Source of the DNA: Proteus sp. FME41
GTDB taxonomy: Bacteria; Pseudomonadota; Gammaproteobacteria; Enterobacterales; Enterobacteriaceae
NCBI RefSeq assembly: GCF_014897315.1
Contig: NZ_JABUYL010000010.1
Location: 104,181-168,180, forward strand
Direction: 5' to 3'
DNA: 64,000 bases
Positions 10,730-18,987 of the stretch are shown here, one piece after another (position 1 is the stretch's first letter; each line of letters starts with the position of its first letter). The notes under the pieces were generated by a model that worked only from the letters and a program-made list of their open reading frames with translations, ran no database searches and was not told the origin of the DNA. Both the position numbers and the translations under genes were made by a program.

Positions 10730-10873
10730 ATGACTAAGCTTGCCCTATTAGGGCTGATTACTGTATGTATTACAGTTTTGTGTTTTGCTTTACTGAAACA
10801 TAAAAGATTATGTTCTTTTAATATCAGTAGTGGCGACACCGTAGTTCAAGCTATTTTATCTTGCGATAAATAG
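10730..10873 (+). CDS. Hok/Gef-family toxin
   Basis: A 47-residue peptide, MTKLALLGLITVCITVLCFA..., with one N-terminal membrane span (about 3-22), a basic stretch KHKR, then LCSFNISSGDTVVQAIL. The cysteine after the basic stretch (residue 28) and the following GDT-V pattern match the Hok family (typically 50 residues; (K/R)xLC and GxxEVA in E. coli). Family members damage the inner membrane when translated. It sits right after the Sok-complementary leader. No frameshift is seen, so the toxin looks intact. Confidence 0.8.
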   Translation: MTKLALLGLITVCITVLCFALLKHKRLCSFNISSGDTVVQAILSCDK

Positions 10874-10875
10874 TT

Positions 10876-10902
10876 TTGTGGGGGAAATTCCCCCACAATT
10901 TC
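10876..10902 (+). terminator. Terminator of hok
   Basis: TTGTGGGGGA pairs with TCCCCCACAA (10876-10898) three bases after the toxin stop, with ATTT following. In the family the mRNA 3' end also pairs with the 5' leader. Confidence 0.75.
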
Positions 10903-10943
10903 TCTCAAAAGTTGTTGAGATTGGTGATCACAAGCACCCTACT

Positions 10944-12167
10944 TTAATCCACTAGCACACGCTGATTGGTCGCTCCCCACAAAATCGACATCTCTGTAAA
11001 CAGTGCACCACTAATATCTTCAACCTCTTCAGCCGTGATCTCTGCATTGCCTTGCTTACCAAAGAACACGACTTCATCCCCTGATTTGATATTTTTAAGA
11101 TCGGTAATATCAACAATCACCGTATTCATTGAGGTTTTACCTAAAACAGGCACACGTTGGCCACCAATTAAAGCATGTCCTGCATTACTAAAGACGCGAC
11201 GATAACCATCCGCATAACCAACAGGGATATTAGCTAATACTGAATCACGTTTTAGTGTGTAAGTGCGATCATACCCAACAGTATTGCCTTTAGGATAATA
11301 ATTGATTGAAGCAATGTTCGATTTAAAGGTCATTACGCGTTTGTAATCTGTGCTTGCGATGGTATCACCATAAAAAATCCCACCTACACGCACCATATCT
11401 AACCATGATTCAGATACAGTAATTGTGGCAAAGGTATTTGCCATATGCAGAGTGACATCTTTACGATTCAATCCTGTGACTTCTAATACCTTTTGAGACT
11501 GCTGTTTAAAACGAGCAAGATCTTCTCTTACTTTGTCTGCATCTTCTTCAGGATAATGAGACATAATACCCACCACTTTCAGGTTGGCTAATTGGGAAAT
11601 GTGTTTCGCCTCTTCAAGTCCGGCTTTGTTATTCACTTCTAATCCATTACGAGACATTCCACCTGAATTTAAGGCGAGATGAATGGGGATCGTTTTATTT
11701 TGTTGCTTAGCAATGGCATCTAATTTTTTAGCCATATCTAAGTTACCAATCAATTCTTCCACGTTATAGCTTGTCGCCTGAGCCATTTCTTGCTCTGTGG
11801 CATTACGTACACGCATTAAACGACCTTGGAATCCTAGATCACGCACTTCTTTCAGCTCTTGGTTATTCGTTACACCAATACATTGCACATTGTTTTCAAT
11901 CATAACAGGTGCAACTAATGATAAATCATGACCGTACGCATCGCCTTTTAAAACGGCACAAAGGGAGGATTTATCACCTAAAAGTGATTGGACTTTTTTC
12001 ACATTAAAATCGAGCGCACTACGTGAAATTTCAATCCATGAATTGTTCACAATTGCAGGTTGAACCTGAGCCGTTTGAGCTGCGGATGGATTATGATTGA
12101 CCGGTTGTTGGCAAGCAGTGATAACAAAAAGTGGTAACAACGCAAGATATCGAATACCGAAAGACAT
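10944..12167 (-). CDS. bsr: Broad-specificity amino-acid racemase (Bsr type), lipoprotein
   Basis: An alanine-racemase-fold PLP enzyme with an export signal, expected to racemise several amino acids in the periplasm. The signal peptide ends in a lipobox, VITAC (Cys19), unlike cytoplasmic Alr. The PLP lysine is in LKGDAYGHD (Lys74) and the opposite catalytic tyrosine in NTVGYDRTY (Tyr299), the positions I recall for Vibrio BsrV. Cys70 and Cys96 could form the family disulphide. The 407 residues fit Bsr. It is placed next to the hok locus and opposite to pta. The cytoplasmic alr is presumably elsewhere. Confidence 0.85.
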   Translation of the reverse strand: MSFGIRYLALLPLFVITACQQPVNHNPSAAQTAQVQPAIVNNSWIEISRSALDFNVKKVQSLLGDKSSLCAVLKGDAYGHDLSLVAPVMIENNVQCIGVTNNQELKEVRDLGFQGRLMRVRNATEQEMAQATSYNVEELIGNLDMAKKLDAIAKQQNKTIPIHLALNSGGMSRNGLEVNNKAGLEEAKHISQLANLKVVGIMSHYPEEDADKVREDLARFKQQSQKVLEVTGLNRKDVTLHMANTFATITVSESWLDMVRVGGIFYGDTIASTDYKRVMTFKSNIASINYYPKGNTVGYDRTYTLKRDSVLANIPVGYADGYRRVFSNAGHALIGGQRVPVLGKTSMNTVIVDITDLKNIKSGDEVVFFGKQGNAEITAEEVEDISGALFTEMSILWGATNQRVLVD

Positions 12168-12460
12168 CTTCTTTTTCCTTAGTGATTGTGATGTTAAACC
12201 TATTTTTATAATTAATTAGGTATGAAAATATACACATCGTGAATATTCACTCAGGATAATAGCATTATTATTCATAAAATAAACATATTAATTCATAATG
12301 ATATATACAAGTTTAGTGATAATGATTAATAAAGAAGGAAAAGATAGTTATAGATGTGATTTCTGTAGGAAATGCCATTTATCTCTGTGCATACGGGGAA
12401 CACTCTAATCATAATGTATTGAATATATAAAAATTTAAATACATTATTTCTACCAATAAA
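12168..12460. other. AT-rich intergenic stretch upstream of the racemase
   Basis: No open frame of note. It should contain the racemase promoter (minus strand), and it holds the isolated CRISPR-repeat-like sequence at 12375-12403. Confidence 0.6.
12375..12403 (-). repeat. Solitary, degenerate type I-E CRISPR-like repeat
   Basis: On the minus strand the 29 bases read GTGTTCCCCGTATGCACAGA then GATAAATGG. The first 17 bases and the GATAAA segment match the type I-E repeat pattern GTGTTCCCCGY...RCGGGGATAAACCG, but the second stem arm (CGGGG) is degraded to CAGAG. A copy would be expected about 32 bases further on, and none is there. No cas gene is in the window. It resembles a degenerate terminal repeat left behind by an array. 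Confidence 0.45.
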
Positions 12461-12488
12461 ATGCCCGACTGATTAGAAAGCCGGGCAT
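12461..12488 (-). terminator. Terminator of the PTS operon
   Basis: Minus strand: ATGCCCGGC pairs with GTCGGGCAT and ATTTTATT follows. It lies 28 bases past the IIC stop. Confidence 0.75.
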
Positions 12489-12515
12489 CGATTAAAACTC
12501 TATGAATAAGTACTA

Positions 12516-13772
12516 TTATCGAACAATAATACCTAATAGAATACCGATAACACCAAAGTCTGCATCACTAAATGTGGTATTAGCAATACCGATATCGCCA
12601 AGTACTGGTAATAGGAATACCGGTAAGAAAGTAATTAATAAACCTTGAACGAATGCCCCTAAAATCGCACCACGACGTCCACCGGTTGCATTACCGAATA
12701 CCCCTGCGGTTGCCCCCACAAAGAAGTGAGGCACAACACCCGGAATGATCACCGTCCAATCTAAAGCATACAGAATGAACATGCCGATAACACCCGCCGC
12801 AAAGCTACTTAAAAAGCCGACTAATACCGCATTAGGTGCATAAGGGAAGACAACTGGGCAGTCTAAAGCAGGTTTTGCATTAGGTACTAACTTATCTGAA
12901 ATACCTTTAAAAGCAGGAACAATCTCAGCAATAACCATACGCACACCTTGCAGGATAATATAAACACCGGCGGCAAAGGTAATGGATTGCATTAATGAGA
13001 ACATAAACCAGTTTTTACCACCACTGACTTCACGAACAAAAGTATCGCCCGCAAATAAACAAGTAATGATAAAGATAATCCCCATAGTAAAGGCAATGGC
13101 AACGGGGGTATCACGTAAAAAGAGTAAGCTTTTAGGCACATTCATCTCTTCAGTTGAATGCTCTTTATTACCAAATTTACTGCCGATAAAACCCGCAACA
13201 ACATAAGAGATAGTTGAAAAGTGTCCTAATGCAACATCATCAGAACCAGTAATTTTTTTCATATAAGGATGTGCAATGGCTGGGAAAAAGACCATTGAAA
13301 CCCCAACAACTAATGAACCTACCGCAACTAATACAGCCCCTTCTAACCCCGCTGTTGCCAGAATAACCGCCACCATCATCGACATAAATAATGTATGGTG
13401 ACCTGTTAAGAAAATATATTTCCACGGGGTTAAACGTGCAATTAGGATATTAATCAACATGGCGAAAAACATAATCAGCGCCATTTCTTTACCAAAGCTT
13501 TTTTGTGCAATAGAGACAATTGCTTCATTATTAGGCACAACGCCTTGAATACCAAAGGCATGTTGGAAAATTGTCGAGAAATCACCAAGAGAGTTAATGA
13601 CTAAGCCAGCACCTGCACCTAAAATCACAAAACCCATAATGGTTTTTACTGTGCCTTTAATACATTCAGTAACTGGTTTTTTCTGGGCGATTAAACCAAT
13701 CAATGCAATCAAACCGACTAAAATAGATGGCTCTGAAAGCACGTCACTCATTAGAAAGCGGAAAAAGTCCAT
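12516..13772 (-). CDS. PTS ascorbate-type (UlaA/SgaT) IIC permease
   Basis: The membrane channel component of a phosphotransferase system of the L-ascorbate family. The 418 residues are hydrophobic throughout, with about ten or more spans, and open DFFRFLMSDVLSEPSILVGL. Typical family pieces are GFVILGAGAGLVINSL and FVGATAGVFGNATGGRRGA. It ends the IIA-IIB-IIC operon, ten bases after IIB. E. coli UlaA is somewhat longer, so the true substrate may be a different polyol or sugar acid; no catabolic gene is nearby to identify it. Confidence 0.85.
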   Translation of the reverse strand: MDFFRFLMSDVLSEPSILVGLIALIGLIAQKKPVTECIKGTVKTIMGFVILGAGAGLVINSLGDFSTIFQHAFGIQGVVPNNEAIVSIAQKSFGKEMALIMFFAMLINILIARLTPWKYIFLTGHHTLFMSMMVAVILATAGLEGAVLVAVGSLVVGVSMVFFPAIAHPYMKKITGSDDVALGHFSTISYVVAGFIGSKFGNKEHSTEEMNVPKSLLFLRDTPVAIAFTMGIIFIITCLFAGDTFVREVSGGKNWFMFSLMQSITFAAGVYIILQGVRMVIAEIVPAFKGISDKLVPNAKPALDCPVVFPYAPNAVLVGFLSSFAAGVIGMFILYALDWTVIIPGVVPHFFVGATAGVFGNATGGRRGAILGAFVQGLLITFLPVFLLPVLGDIGIANTTFSDADFGVIGILLGIIVR

Positions 13773-13782
13773 GATAGGCTCC

Positions 13783-14070
13783 TTATAACGCGCCTAATTC
13801 ACGTAATGCGACAGAAAGTTTTTCTTTCATCGCAACTTTATCAATCATGTTATCCAATGAAACCACTCTTCCATTTACCGCTTGTGAATTGAGTTGTTCC
13901 GCAATATCACGAGTACCGACATAGATATCACTTGGCGTACCTTTGGCTGAGCCTAAATCAACATGATCCACTTCTGCATTGACAGCAAGATCGTTTAAAA
14001 TACTTTTGATGCTCATTTCCATCATTAAGCTACTGCCTAAGCCATTTCCACACACAACTGTAATTTTCAT
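13783..14070 (-). CDS. PTS ascorbate-type IIB component
   Basis: A 95-residue cytoplasmic phosphocarrier of the lactose/cellobiose IIB fold, similar to UlaB. The phosphorylated cysteine is Cys7 in TVVCGNGLGSSLMMEM, an intact P-loop-like site. It receives phosphate from IIA (upstream gene, 30 bases away) and passes it to the sugar during transport by IIC (ten bases downstream). Confidence 0.88.
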   Translation of the reverse strand: MKITVVCGNGLGSSLMMEMSIKSILNDLAVNAEVDHVDLGSAKGTPSDIYVGTRDIAEQLNSQAVNGRVVSLDNMIDKVAMKEKLSVALRELGAL

Positions 14071-14100
14071 AATATTCCCCTTGGTAATTTTAAATTGTCA

Positions 14101-14544
14101 TTAATAGTTGTTGATAACAGCGAATACATCCGCTTTGCTTTTCGCATTAAATAGCGTTTGAATATCTTTATCGTTATCAAAAAGTTCAGCTAATTTCATA
14201 ATGGCATTAATATGACTGTCGTTATCTTTTGCAGCTAACACAATCAGTAATTTCACCGGATCGTTTTCATCTGCACCAAACTCAACACCTTGCTCAACAA
14301 TCATTAATGCCAGAGATAATTGATTAACACCGTCTTCAGGACGTGCATGAGGCATCGCAATACCGGGGCCTAATACATAATATGGTCCTATCTTTTCGTG
14401 CGATGAATAAATTGCATCAATATAACGGGGTTCAATACACCCTTTATCGATCAGTGGTTGGCACGCCACTTTAATTGCTTCTCGCCAATCGCTCACACTT
14501 GGAACGACTTGCACCACATCGGGTGTTAATAACGTTTTAAGCAT
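14101..14544 (-). CDS. PTS ascorbate/mannitol-type IIA component
   Basis: A 147-residue IIA domain of the mannitol/fructose type, similar to UlaC. The phosphorylated histidine is His66 in GPGIAMPHARPEDG. It is the first gene of the operon, and its promoter region (14545-14700) contains the two palindromic operators facing the divergent LacI-family gene. Confidence 0.88.
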   Translation of the reverse strand: MLKTLLTPDVVQVVPSVSDWREAIKVACQPLIDKGCIEPRYIDAIYSSHEKIGPYYVLGPGIAMPHARPEDGVNQLSLALMIVEQGVEFGADENDPVKLLIVLAAKDNDSHINAIMKLAELFDNDKDIQTLFNAKSKADVFAVINNY

Positions 14545-14603
14545 ATTTATAACCTCAATAAGACTCTCTTTGAGTTTCGTTATTAAGGATAGTAATCATT
14601 AAT

Positions 14604-14615
14604 GGTAGCGCTATC
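14604..14615. promoter_or_regulatory. Operator 1 for the LacI-family regulator
   Basis: GGTAGCGCTATC is an 11/12 match to the second site. It lies 60 bases upstream of the IIA start. It is very probably bound by the divergent regulator. Confidence 0.65.
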
Positions 14616-14636
14616 TAGATAGAACATTCGTAATTG

Positions 14637-14650
14637 TGATAGCGCTATCA
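14637..14650. promoter_or_regulatory. Operator 2 for the LacI-family regulator
   Basis: TGATAGCGCTATCA is a perfect 14-base palindrome with the central CG typical of LacI-family sites. Its centre is 34 bases from that of operator 1, about three helical turns, suitable for cooperative or looped binding. Confidence 0.75.
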
Positions 14651-14771
14651 TTTTAATAAAATGTTAATTGCAGAAAATGCCAACAATTGACACTGTATTG
14701 TTTCAGCATAGTGGGAAGATTTCAGGTAGGATCTGCGGTTAATAAAATAGGCTAAGTAAATATAATCACAC

Positions 14772-15818
14772 ATGATCAAAACACGTAAGCGCCGAAATAC
14801 AGGTCGCGTCACATTACAAGATGTCGCTAAACATGCAGGAGTGGGTTCAATGACCGTTTCTCGTGCATTGCGAACCCCTGAGTTGGTTTCTGATAAATTA
14901 AGAGAAAAAGTAAATCAAGCCGTAGAAGAATTAGGCTATATTCCTAATGCCTCTGCGGGGGCTTTAGCTTCTGCTCAAAGCCATATTATTGCCGTACTGT
15001 TGCCCTCTTTTACAGATAGAGCCAGTGCTGATTTTATGCAATCTTTACAGCAAATACTCAATCGCCATCAATATCAAATTTTGGTTGGTTGTTATGAACA
15101 CCAACCCCATAAAGCCAGTGATGTGATTAATATGCTATTGCAAAGCAACCCTGCCGCATTGGTTGTCTTTGGCTCACAACTCAGCCCTACTCACTTTTTA
15201 CATATTAGTAATGCCAATGTACCCGTTGTCAGTGTTGCTAGCCAATCCGATGAACAGGCGGCCATTAGCATTGATTGCTCTTATGAGCAAGCCGCATATG
15301 ATTTAACCAGCCATTTAGTGATCCAAGGGAAACGTTGTATTGGTTATATTGGCGCTTTACAAGGTCAACGCTTGCACCACCAGCAAATTACAGGCTGGTC
15401 ACGGGCTTTACTTAAAAATTATTTAAATGCTGAACAAAGCGTTACAACGCCCGATCCCGCGTCTATGGCTTATGGTAGACAAGCTTTAACAGAGATTTTA
15501 TTACGTCAACCTGAATTAGATGCCGTGATTTGCAGCCATGAGAGCATTGCACTCGGAATGATTTTTGAATGTCAGAGACGATTAATTAAGATCCCACAAG
15601 ATCTGGCAATTGCCTGTTTAGAAGGTTCTGATAATAGTAATCAGATATCTCCCTCTCTCACCTCTACTCGTTTTGATTATCACAAAATGGGAAAAGAGGC
15701 TGGAAAACATCTGATAGCCCTTTTACAACGCTTAAAAGACGAAGATGATAACGCTATATTCGAAGATACCGTTATCAACTATGCTTATCGCTTTGAAATA
15801 GGAAAAAGTACTCCTTAA
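14772..15818 (+). CDS. LacI-family transcriptional regulator (GntR-like)
   Basis: A 348-residue repressor with an N-terminal helix-turn-helix ([21 protein letters not shown], residues about 13-33) and hinge ([11 protein letters not shown]), then a periplasmic-binding-fold ligand domain. It resembles E. coli GntR and IdnR in its arrangement. It diverges from the PTS operon, with twin TAGCGCTA operators between, and is expected to control the operon and itself. Its 3' end overlaps the convergent yfcD by four bases. Confidence 0.88.
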   Translation: MIKTRKRRNTGRVTLQDVAKHAGVGSMTVSRALRTPELVSDKLREKVNQAVEELGYIPNASAGALASAQSHIIAVLLPSFTDRASADFMQSLQQILNRHQYQILVGCYEHQPHKASDVINMLLQSNPAALVVFGSQLSPTHFLHISNANVPVVSVASQSDEQAAISIDCSYEQAAYDLTSHLVIQGKRCIGYIGALQGQRLHHQQITGWSRALLKNYLNAEQSVTTPDPASMAYGRQALTEILLRQPELDAVICSHESIALGMIFECQRRLIKIPQDLAIACLEGSDNSNQISPSLTSTRFDYHKMGKEAGKHLIALLQRLKDEDDNAIFEDTVINYAYRFEIGKSTP

Positions 15819-16357
15819 TCTGCCGTTTCTCGGGCTTCTAAGCGTGTACTGTTATTACGAGTTAACCAAAGCGAAAGCGCTTTTAGTGAATCTGGCGTGA
15901 ACTCATCACAGCGCTCTGTAATTTCAGAGGGAGTCAGCCAACACACTTCCTCAATTTCTTCTGCTTGCAGCGCAAAAGGGCCGTGAGAAACACAGCTAAA
16001 TAAGCTTCCCCAAACGCGACAACTTTTGTCGTCATAATAAAATTGACCGTGTTCTGCAAAAGGGACGCCAGCAATACCTAACTCTTCTTCTGCTTCACGG
16101 CGTGCGCTTTCCAGTAAATTTTCACCTTGCTGAACAACGCCTCCCGCAGTGGCATCTAACCAACCGGGATAAAAATCTTTTATTTCTGTTCTACGTTGTG
16201 CCAAAATTTTTCCCATACCGTCATGAACAACAATATAAGTTGCTCTATGTCGTAGGTTTTCAGCTCGCATTTGTTGACGTGTTGCTTGTGCAACGACTTC
16301 ATTTTTATCATCAACAATATCCACCCACTCAACCAATGCCGTCTTTTCTTGTTCCAT
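15815..16357 (-). CDS. yfcD: Nudix hydrolase YfcD
   Basis: A Nudix-fold protein of unknown exact substrate, with a domain related to isopentenyl-diphosphate isomerase. The Nudix box is visible as [24 protein letters not shown] (G-x5-E-x7-REUxEE). From the ATG at 16357 it is 180 residues, matching the E. coli protein from MEQ onward; a TTG nine bases upstream is less likely. The neighbour order in E. coli (pta-yfcC-yfcD) is altered here by the racemase and PTS insert. Confidence 0.9.
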   Translation of the reverse strand: MEQEKTALVEWVDIVDDKNEVVAQATRQQMRAENLRHRATYIVVHDGMGKILAQRRTEIKDFYPGWLDATAGGVVQQGENLLESARREAEEELGIAGVPFAEHGQFYYDDKSCRVWGSLFSCVSHGPFALQAEEIEEVCWLTPSEITERCDEFTPDSLKALSLWLTRNNSTRLEARETAD

Positions 16358-16555
16358 CCTCAACAAACCTTTTTTAACCGATACTAAACGATCGTAATTT
16401 TTATCCTGAATATACCAAAATCACTATTTTTCACCACTACAATAATCATACGTGACTTGTCTTATCCATCTTGCGCTTTTTTGCTTTTTATGGTGTTAGA
16501 AGGCAGACTATGAAAAGACGCAGTGTATAGTGCCTACTTTATTTTGGAGCTTTCA

Positions 16556-17170
16556 ATGATTGATTTATATTATGCAGATACCCCAAATGGCCAAAAAATA
16601 ACGCTTTTCCTTGAAGAAACAGGCTTACCTTATCAGTTACATCGCATTGATATTAGTAAAGGCGATCAATTTAAGCCTGAATTTTTAGCCATTTCACCTA
16701 ATAATAAAATTCCAGCCATTGTTGATAACACACCGGCAGATAATGGTGAACCTATCTCTATTTTTGAATCTGGTGCTATTCTTATCTATCTAGCTGAAAA
16801 AAGTGGTCAATTACTCAGTCAACATGTACGAGAAAAAACGACGCAATTACAATGGTTATTTTGGCAAGTGGGGGGCTTTGGCCCAATGCTAGGACAAAAT
16901 CATCACTTTACCCGTTATGCTTGTGAAAAAGTCCCTTATGCTATTCAACGTTATACAGAAGAGACACAACGTTTATACCGCGTATTAGAACAAAGATTAG
17001 CGCATTCACCTTACCTTGGTGGGCAAGCCTACAGTATTGCGGATATTGCCACATACACTTGGGCACGACTTCACGATCACCACAATATTGATTTGGCAAA
17101 TTACCCCGCAGTAAAAAAATGGTTAAGCACCATTAACCAGCGCCCTGCGGCTAAAAAACTTTTTGGTTGA
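16556..17170 (+). CDS. yfcG: GST-like disulfide-bond oxidoreductase YfcG
   Basis: A glutathione S-transferase family protein; E. coli YfcG is a glutathione-dependent disulfide reductase of the Nu class. The N-terminal thioredoxin-like domain starts MIDLYYADTPNGQKITLFLE (Thr9/Asn11 near the active site), and ESGAILIYLAEKSG binds glutathione. The helical C-terminal domain ends near TINQRPAAKKLFG. Of two in-frame ATGs, 16556 fits the family and has GGAGC nearby. It is 204 residues, about ten fewer than E. coli. Confidence 0.92.
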   Translation: MIDLYYADTPNGQKITLFLEETGLPYQLHRIDISKGDQFKPEFLAISPNNKIPAIVDNTPADNGEPISIFESGAILIYLAEKSGQLLSQHVREKTTQLQWLFWQVGGFGPMLGQNHHFTRYACEKVPYAIQRYTEETQRLYRVLEQRLAHSPYLGGQAYSIADIATYTWARLHDHHNIDLANYPAVKKWLSTINQRPAAKKLFG

Positions 17171-17236
17171 TAGAATCAACGACTATATCAGGATGATATT
17201 TATTCTTTATTAGGCAAGATGATCAGGAGGATTGTG

Positions 17237-18142
17237 ATGAAAATACTTATCACTGGTGGTACAGGACTAATTGGCAAAGCATTAGTGTGTGAACTTGCAC
17301 TAAATAATAATGATATTACGGTGCTTTCTCGTTCGCCTCAAAAAGTCTATTCGCATTTTTGTAATGAAATCACCTGTTGGACTCAACTCAATGATAAACA
17401 AAATCTTAATGAGTTTGATGCCATTATTAATCTTGCTGGAGAACCGATTGCTGATAACCGTTGGACACCTTCTCAAAAGCAGAAGCTCGTTAATAGCCGT
17501 TGTCATTTAACCCAGAAATTGGTTGATTTAATTAAAGCCAGTGACTCTCCTCCTGCGGTTTTTATTTCTGGCTCAGCAGTGGGATTTTATGGTGATCAAG
17601 GTGATACTCGTGTCACCGAAGAAACACCTGCCAATCCTGAATTTGCACATGAACTATGTGCTAAATGGGAGCGCATAGCCCTTGAAGCTCAAACACCATT
17701 AACGCGAGTTTGTTTATTGCGCACAGGTATTGTGCTCTCTACATTAGGTGGCGCACTGCCTAAAATGAGTAAACCATTTAAATTAGGATTAGGCGGCAAG
17801 CTAGGAAGTGGAAAGCAATATATGCCGTGGATACATATTGATGATATGGTCAGCGCTATTGTTTTCTTGCTTAATCATAATGATGCTAAAGGGGCATTTA
17901 ATCTGACTGCACCCAATCCTGTACAAAATAAGGAATTTACTCGCCTCTTAGGTAAAGCCTTTAATCGCCCTGCGTTAATGACAGTACCCGAAAGTATATT
18001 ACGTTTAATCATGGGAGAAAGTGCAGCATTAGTGCTAGGCGGGCAACAAGCTATTCCTGAAAAATTACTCAGTGCTGGCTTTGAGTTTCGTTACCCACAT
18101 TTGGAAGAAGCATTAAAAGATATTATAACCACAGGAAAATAA
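17237..18142 (+). CDS. yfcH: NAD-dependent epimerase-like protein YfcH
   Basis: A short-chain dehydrogenase/epimerase of the TIGR01777 (SulA-like/YfcH) family; its reaction is unknown. The Rossmann motif is ITGGTGLIGKALV at the N-terminus, followed by INLAGEPIADNRWTPSQK and SGSAVGFYGDQGD. The ATG at 17237 follows AGGAGG by six bases and is preferred over 17219. The length is 301 residues. In E. coli, folX lies between yfcG and yfcH; it is absent here. Confidence 0.9.
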   Translation: MKILITGGTGLIGKALVCELALNNNDITVLSRSPQKVYSHFCNEITCWTQLNDKQNLNEFDAIINLAGEPIADNRWTPSQKQKLVNSRCHLTQKLVDLIKASDSPPAVFISGSAVGFYGDQGDTRVTEETPANPEFAHELCAKWERIALEAQTPLTRVCLLRTGIVLSTLGGALPKMSKPFKLGLGGKLGSGKQYMPWIHIDDMVSAIVFLLNHNDAKGAFNLTAPNPVQNKEFTRLLGKAFNRPALMTVPESILRLIMGESAALVLGGQQAIPEKLLSAGFEFRYPHLEEALKDIITTGK

Positions 18143-18202
18143 TCTCTTTTTCTATTCTCAATGGGTTGGAATAGATATTCTACCAAATAGATACTCTAAA
18201 TA

Positions 18203-18270
18203 ATTCAAGATATAGCTAGGCGACAAGTGAACACTGTCAACAACGCTATAACTTGAAGTATGACGGGTAA
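18203..18270. repeat. Enterobacterial palindromic intergenic repeat
   Basis: Arms TTCAAGATATAGC (18204-18216) and GCTATAACTTGAA (18245-18257) differ at one pair. The tail GTATGACGGGTA and the inner GGCGACAAGTGA resemble the dispersed palindromic repeats that Yersinia, Serratia and Photorhabdus carry between genes (TTGAAGGATGACGGGTA type). This copy is short and sits after yfcH. Confidence 0.55.
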
Positions 18271-18288
18271 GAAGTATGACGAATATAT

Positions 18289-18870
18289 TTACCGAGCAGG
18301 CTTATCCCCGCCCCATCGTTCAAATAGATCATTGGGTAAATCAATATCAAATTGATCAAGCACGCGGTTAACCGTTTGATTGACAATATCATCAATCGTT
18401 TTAGGCTGAAAATAGAATGCGGGTACAGGTGGCATAATCACAGCACCTAATTCAGACGCTTGTGTCATTAATCGTAAATGGCCTAAATGCAGTGGTGTTT
18501 CGCGTACACATAACACCAATTTACGCCCTTCTTTTAACACAACATCTGCTGCTCGAGTGACTAAGGTATCGGTATAACTATGGACAATGCCTGACAGGGT
18601 TTTGATTGAGCAAGGTAAAACCACCATTCCATTGACGCGAAACGATCCTGAAGAGATAGACGCGCCAATATCACGATCGTCATAAATTACATCTGCCAAC
18701 GCCTGAATATCTTTTAGCGAATAATCTGTTTCTAATGAAATAGTACGGCGCGCAGCTTGGCTAATCACTAAATGTGTTTCAACTGATGACACCGGTTTCA
18801 ATATTTCTAATAAACGTATACCGTAAATTGCGCCACTTGCACCCGTTAGCCCGACTATCAGCTTTTTCAT
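18289..18870 (-). CDS. ubiX: Flavin prenyltransferase UbiX
   Basis: Makes prenylated FMN for the UbiD decarboxylase of ubiquinone synthesis. The 193 residues include the N-terminal flavoprotein motif LIVGLTGASGAIYGIRLLE, SSGSFRVNGMVVLPCSIKTL, and the C-terminal LCVRETPLHLGHLRLM and MPPVPAFYFQP. It lies downstream of purF on the same strand with 117 bases between, as in E. coli. Confidence 0.95.
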   Translation of the reverse strand: MKKLIVGLTGASGAIYGIRLLEILKPVSSVETHLVISQAARRTISLETDYSLKDIQALADVIYDDRDIGASISSGSFRVNGMVVLPCSIKTLSGIVHSYTDTLVTRAADVVLKEGRKLVLCVRETPLHLGHLRLMTQASELGAVIMPPVPAFYFQPKTIDDIVNQTVNRVLDQFDIDLPNDLFERWGGDKPAR

Positions 18871-18987
18871 TATAATCCTCAGAATATATATCTTTGTTAA
18901 TCATTATGATGATTAACCCTCAAAAAACAAGCGTCGATGCAGCACACGCTAGCATCGACGCTTTATAGAGGCTATCTTACCGAAAAA

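Noticed and set aside
12314..12342. Second CRISPR repeat one spacer length from the solitary one
   Set aside because: The bases at the expected place show no similarity to the repeat.
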